A DNA stretch of 64,000 nt from Anas platyrhynchos (lineage: Eukaryota; Chordata; Aves; Anseriformes; Anatidae): positions 11,343,501 through 11,407,500 of the forward strand of contig NC_092602.1 of NCBI RefSeq assembly GCF_047663525.1, written 5' to 3'. A model generated the notes under the pieces. It saw nothing but the letters and a program-made list of their open reading frames with translations. It was not told the origin of the DNA and did not search any database. How positions within the stretch are numbered: the first letter of the stretch is position 1; each line of letters starts with the position of its first letter. Positions 60,030 through 64,000 of the stretch are shown piece after piece. A program made the translations under genes and the position numbers.

Positions 60030-60540
60030 AGGTAGATTTCAATGTCTTAAAAAAAATCATTGGCTTAATTAAAAGCTAAAAATTATTCCAAGTAAATGTC
60101 GTGCCTACATTTATTTTGTCAGAAAAGTGAAATACACGCTGGTATTTCAGCAGCCGCGCATGTTAGTTTTAAGGTGGTTACTTTAATTAATATAAACTAA
60201 CTTCTGAAGAAGTGTTGTTTGGGAGTGCAGCATGGGGGACTTCCATTTTGCATTTAAAGCTCGACTGAATCTCTCTGTACGAGCCAGGATATCCATAAAT
60301 CTACAGCACTTACTCTTCAAGTAGAGAATGTATCTTCTGAGACTTTAGAGACACATTCATTCATTAGCGAGTTAAAATTAATAACTAGGTCCTTTATGAA
60401 ATTTAGCACTTTAGTCTTGTTTGTCCCAAACGATTTTAACAATGGAGTAACAGACTCTTCACATTTTCCATATAATTAAAATTAATTGAAACGACGTGCA
60501 TTAGTTGTAATTAAGCTATGCAGCAAAGAGTGGTTGTATC
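60030..60540. promoter_or_regulatory. Putative conserved non-coding element 4 (homeodomain/SOX/POU motifs)
   Basis: TTAATTAA occurs at 60,065-60,072 and 60,183-60,190, TAATTA at 60,473-60,478 and 60,508-60,513, and ATTAATTG at 60,481-60,488. A SOX core AACAATGG is at 60,438-60,445 and a POU-like TTTTGCAT at 60,246-60,253. The block is unique sequence with no repeat or supported open frame. It is the strongest enhancer-like stretch in the window by eye. Confidence 0.4.
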
Positions 60541-63500
60541 TAATTGCTATGATTATATAGGCTACAAACAAGCTGAAGTAACGGAGTGGAGTTATTGTGA
60601 CACGAGGACTGAGCTGCCTGCTGCCTTCCTGCAGGGGGAACAGGAGGGCCCAGGATGGGGCAGGGATGCTTTGGTAGCTGACTTGGCTTGGCTGTCCCTG
60701 TCTTTAAGGGGTTCAGGCTTATGCCCCAAAACCTAAGCACTGAAGGCTCCTGCAGCACTCTGTGCTTAAGGATGTGAGACCTCTGTGCTGTTGGGGGAGA
60801 AACTGAGTAAGGACTGCAGCCCTATGAAGCACTGAAGCCTTGGGAACAGGGTGTGCTACAGCGTGTAAAACACTGAAATGACTGCAAATCTAGAAAAAGC
60901 TGCAAAGTTAGCTTCATGCTCACCAGCTCCACCAGGTAGCCCTCACCCCAGAGCCAGGTGTGTTGCAGGAGCCGTGCAGCACGTCACCCTGTGTGGCAGT
61001 GGCAGCTCCTGCTCTTGGTGCTGATGGTCCCAGGTGCTGCCGTGACCCCGCAGGAAAGCCCTGTGCCTGCAGAACTCCTCCAGGCCACTCTGTCTAGCCA
61101 CTTCTCACGGAAACTGCCCCCAGCTGGGCCACAAAGGGACCAGGAAACAAGCAACAAAGCCCCCCGCTGCTCCATTAGCTCTCCTTTGAAGTAATCAGGA
61201 ATAACAGGCCTAAATGCCTGAATCACAAATTTGTGGTCATTACGTAGGGTCACTACTGGGTCAGGCTGAGGTTGCCTTGGATGCCATACACATGCAGTCA
61301 CTTTTTTTTTGGTGCTCTGCTAAGATTTTTCTGGGTTGTGCTTTGAAAATGCAGCTCTAATTGTGGATTTCCTACATTTATAATGCATGGTTTGGGGAAT
61401 AACAAGTCCCTTATATTATTTTTTTAGTTTTTGCTTTTCACTACCTTGTGAACATTGAGCTTCATTTCATGGAAGCCCAGGGGAGGGTTGTTTGTAGGCT
61501 TTTTGGTGTGGGAACGCAAACAAAGATTTGAACTGATGCTGCTGTAATCTGCCCTCTCGCCGCCTGCAGCTGGCATGTGCACACTGGGACCGGGACACGC
61601 AGGGCTGTGTTGTGTCCTCTAGGATGTGAGAAAAATGAACATTTCAGCAACAGTTTGACCTTTGGGTGTAGGAGGGATATGGTGTAGCCTTGCCAGCTGC
61701 TCATTTGCCCACATCACACACAAAGCAAAACAGCCCCACTGAAGCATTTGCATGGTTCATGAGCAGCAGGACAAATGTAGAAGCCTGTGCTCAATACGCA
61801 GCAGGTAACAAAGAATTACAAACCACCCAAATTTCTCTTCTTAGAGTGCACTGGGAATGATTGACAGGGCTTCCAAGCAAAGCCTCCTGGAATTTATAGC
61901 ACATGGAAATCTTCCTGTTCATTAACAGGGGATTGTGCTTTGGGCAAGGACTTCTGAAGCAGCTCTCCCATCCTGCAGCCATCCTGAACTCAGGGAGGCT
62001 CTCCTCTGAGGAAGCTCCTGTTATTTCTGTGCTCCAAACAGTCAAAACAGGAAAGTAACCTCTGGGCATCCACCTTGGGGAAAACCTCAGCCTGCCCCCT
62101 CCACAAAATCCCAGGAACCTACTTCTTACAGTAATGGTCTGTAGCCCAGTGTTTTGGGATCAGATTCAGCTGTGTGGGACTTTGCTGTCTGCCTGCAAGC
62201 TCAGTAACAGTATTGCAAGAAAATATTTATTCTTTACACATAAGTATAAATTAGCGACCCTCTTCTACACAAGCATGGCAATCTGGCTGACCTCCTTCTG
62301 ATCGTTTCTTTGAAGATTTGTGTACCAAGAAGTTTAGGGTATAGATTTAGACAGCCTAGGGTAACCACAGGGCCCATGTGTGCTAGCACTAATGGACCTG
62401 CACTAATATTATTACAGTGGCAAAGCAGGGACCTTAAAAACCACTCAGGATGGACAGACCATGACATTGGTTGGGGTGCAGGGAAGTGAGAGAAACCATT
62501 AACATGTTGTAATATTAGTCTTGAGCCTGGGGACCTGCTATAGCAAATAAAATACCCACATAATTTAGTCAAGGGAATTCAGCCAAAAAAAAATATTAGA
62601 AGTTTCATTTTTTCAATGTAATAACTTTTTACTCCATTTAATCTCCAGTTTAACCACCTGAACAGATAATAAAGTACTGCTAGAGCAGGAATAATAAGGC
62701 TTGAATGAAAGGAGAGAAATAATGCTCAGGAACACAAAGGCGTGTTCATGAGCAACTCGCCCAAGATACCAGGGAAAACAGGGGGCAAGTTCATCATGAC
62801 AAAACCAGGCCTTCCCACCCCATTGTGGCAAGGACCCCGCCATGTATTTCCAACTGGCAGCAACACAGCTGGACACCAGATCTGGGGACACAAGATCCCA
62901 TCAACAATCCCTTGGCTTGCAGGATCAGTGACCTCTGGTCTCCAGCCACTGATGCTGGTGAGTTCAAGTCATGAAGACTGAGCAATGAGACACCGGGCTG
63001 TGACAAATGGGCAGCTCTTGCCAGTGCCCAAACTTACTTAAAAAGAAAGCTTCACTATGAAATTTAATCTTGTGTCTCTGAAGTCAAGAATGGGAAATGG
63101 GGTCAGACTTTGATACGCCATTTATTGTGTTTAATAGTTAGTATTTTAACTTTTGTACAACTTATGGCTGTACGTACCTGTCCTTTTTGCTACTATCTTG
63201 GAGTGAATAAGGGAAAAAGTAACTGAGGTTTACTGATTTAAAGTTACCTTATGTCTTTGCTCTGCACTCTTAGAAATTTAGAGAAATAAAATTCAGGGCT
63301 GAAAAAGTAGGTTCAGGTGTGCAAGGTAGTGTGCATCTCATCACCTTGCTTGGGTGGTAGGACACCAGCTGGAGCCACTCTCTGGCAATAAGATTTCCTT
63401 CCTTCGCTTCTATGACATGGTGCACGTGCCCAGCCACTGGGGTTGCATCCCTGCCCTCTGCCCAAAATAAAGCTGTGTTAAAAGGAAAGGCATCTGGCAC

Positions 63501-64000
63501 AAGAGGGGGTAAATGGAGCTACGTGCCTCTGATGGACACAGGACCACAACACTGATGGATTCATGCAGAATGGTACAAATAAGGTCAGCCTTCTGCCATT
63601 TCTTGAAGAGAAATGAAGGAAAATATGGTATTCAAGCATCCGGGGGGGATTAGGTTTGGCTGAATAGGAGAAGGCTGCTGGATCCTGGCTGGGCCAGGGA
63701 GCTCAGCACCAGGCTGCTGGGGTGGGAGCAGGCAGGGGCTGGCAGGAGCCCAGCAGCCAGCTGGCAGCAGCTTAAATCAAGAGAAAGTCTTTAGATATGA
63801 GAAAATCTGGATCCATTAATTACCTACCTTTCAGATCCTATTTTGTGATCATTTAGTATTTCATAGCTTTTTTTTTTTTTTTCCTCTCCAGATCATCCTT
63901 GTTTAATGCTCTTTAGAGGCTTTATTATGTTCTTTCCCATTGAAAAATTTCACCCGAACTGTGTATATCTTTAAAGCACACGCTAAGTTCAGATGGTTGG
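60541..64000. other. Non-coding right end
   Basis: No supported exon is visible. The stretch holds short chance open frames, a GCTGG/CAGC-rich segment at about 63,675-63,772, and a T-run plus CCTCTCCAG at about 63,869-63,891 that resembles a splice acceptor. I found no exon body after it. Confidence 0.4.
63675..63772. repeat. GCTGG/CAGC-rich low-complexity segment
   Basis: Repeated CTGG, GGCAGG and CAGC words fill about 100 bases, for example GGCAGGGGCTGGCAGGAGCC. It is imperfect low-complexity DNA rather than an ordered tandem array. Confidence 0.6.

Noticed and set aside
63869..63900. Strong-looking splice acceptor (T-run then CCTCTCCAG) near the right end
   Set aside because: No open coding stretch or donor follows in the remaining 100 bases, so an exon cannot be supported.
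1..64000. CRISPR arrays, bacterial operons, tRNA or rRNA genes, and intact viral or transposon coding regions
   Set aside because: I looked on both strands and found none; the organisation is that of vertebrate nuclear DNA.

Overview
The window looks like nuclear DNA from a bird. It has vertebrate-style split genes with long introns, a CpG-island promoter, and CR1 LINE fragments that include a typical avian CR1 3' end at about 54.2 kb. I see no prokaryotic-style gene organisation, CRISPR array, tRNA or rRNA gene.

Layout: (1) 1-4,935 is non-coding and probably intronic. (2) 4,936-11,362 (+) holds the last five coding exons of a gene I could not identify. They encode about 433 residues of Ser/Asn-rich, probably disordered C-terminal tail, and the 3' UTR probably runs to an AATAAA at 13,291. 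(3) About 13.3-19.2 kb is the gap between two convergent genes. (4) 19,789-40,332 (-) is a complete CHFR gene, the FHA-RING-PBZ mitotic checkpoint ubiquitin ligase. I resolved 17 coding exons that join in frame to exactly 2,100 nt (699 codons plus stop). (5) A non-coding first exon and a CpG-island promoter lie at about 40.35-41.1 kb. (6) 41.1-64 kb contains no gene I can support. It holds simple repeats, a GC-rich patch with short tandem repeats and a CTCF-like site (53.2-54.2 kb), a CR1 tail, and several AT-rich stretches (56.5-60.5 kb) dense in homeodomain-, SOX/POU- and GATA-type motifs that resemble long-range developmental enhancers.

The firmest result is the CHFR exon map. FHA phosphopeptide-binding residues, all eight RING zinc ligands, the Cys-rich C-terminal region and the PBZ poly(ADP-ribose)-binding finger are intact, so the gene should be functional. 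Two of its introns appear to use GC-AG splice sites, and one of these follows a frame-preserving exon in the variable linker. The non-coding sequence shows a start-stop upstream reading frame just before the CHFR start codon, a strong CTCF-like motif in intron 2, and opposed poly(A) signals between the convergent genes.

I found no convincing new multi-gene system. The parts most likely to hold undescribed biology are the unidentified convergent gene and the putative enhancer cluster in the right-hand gene-free region.
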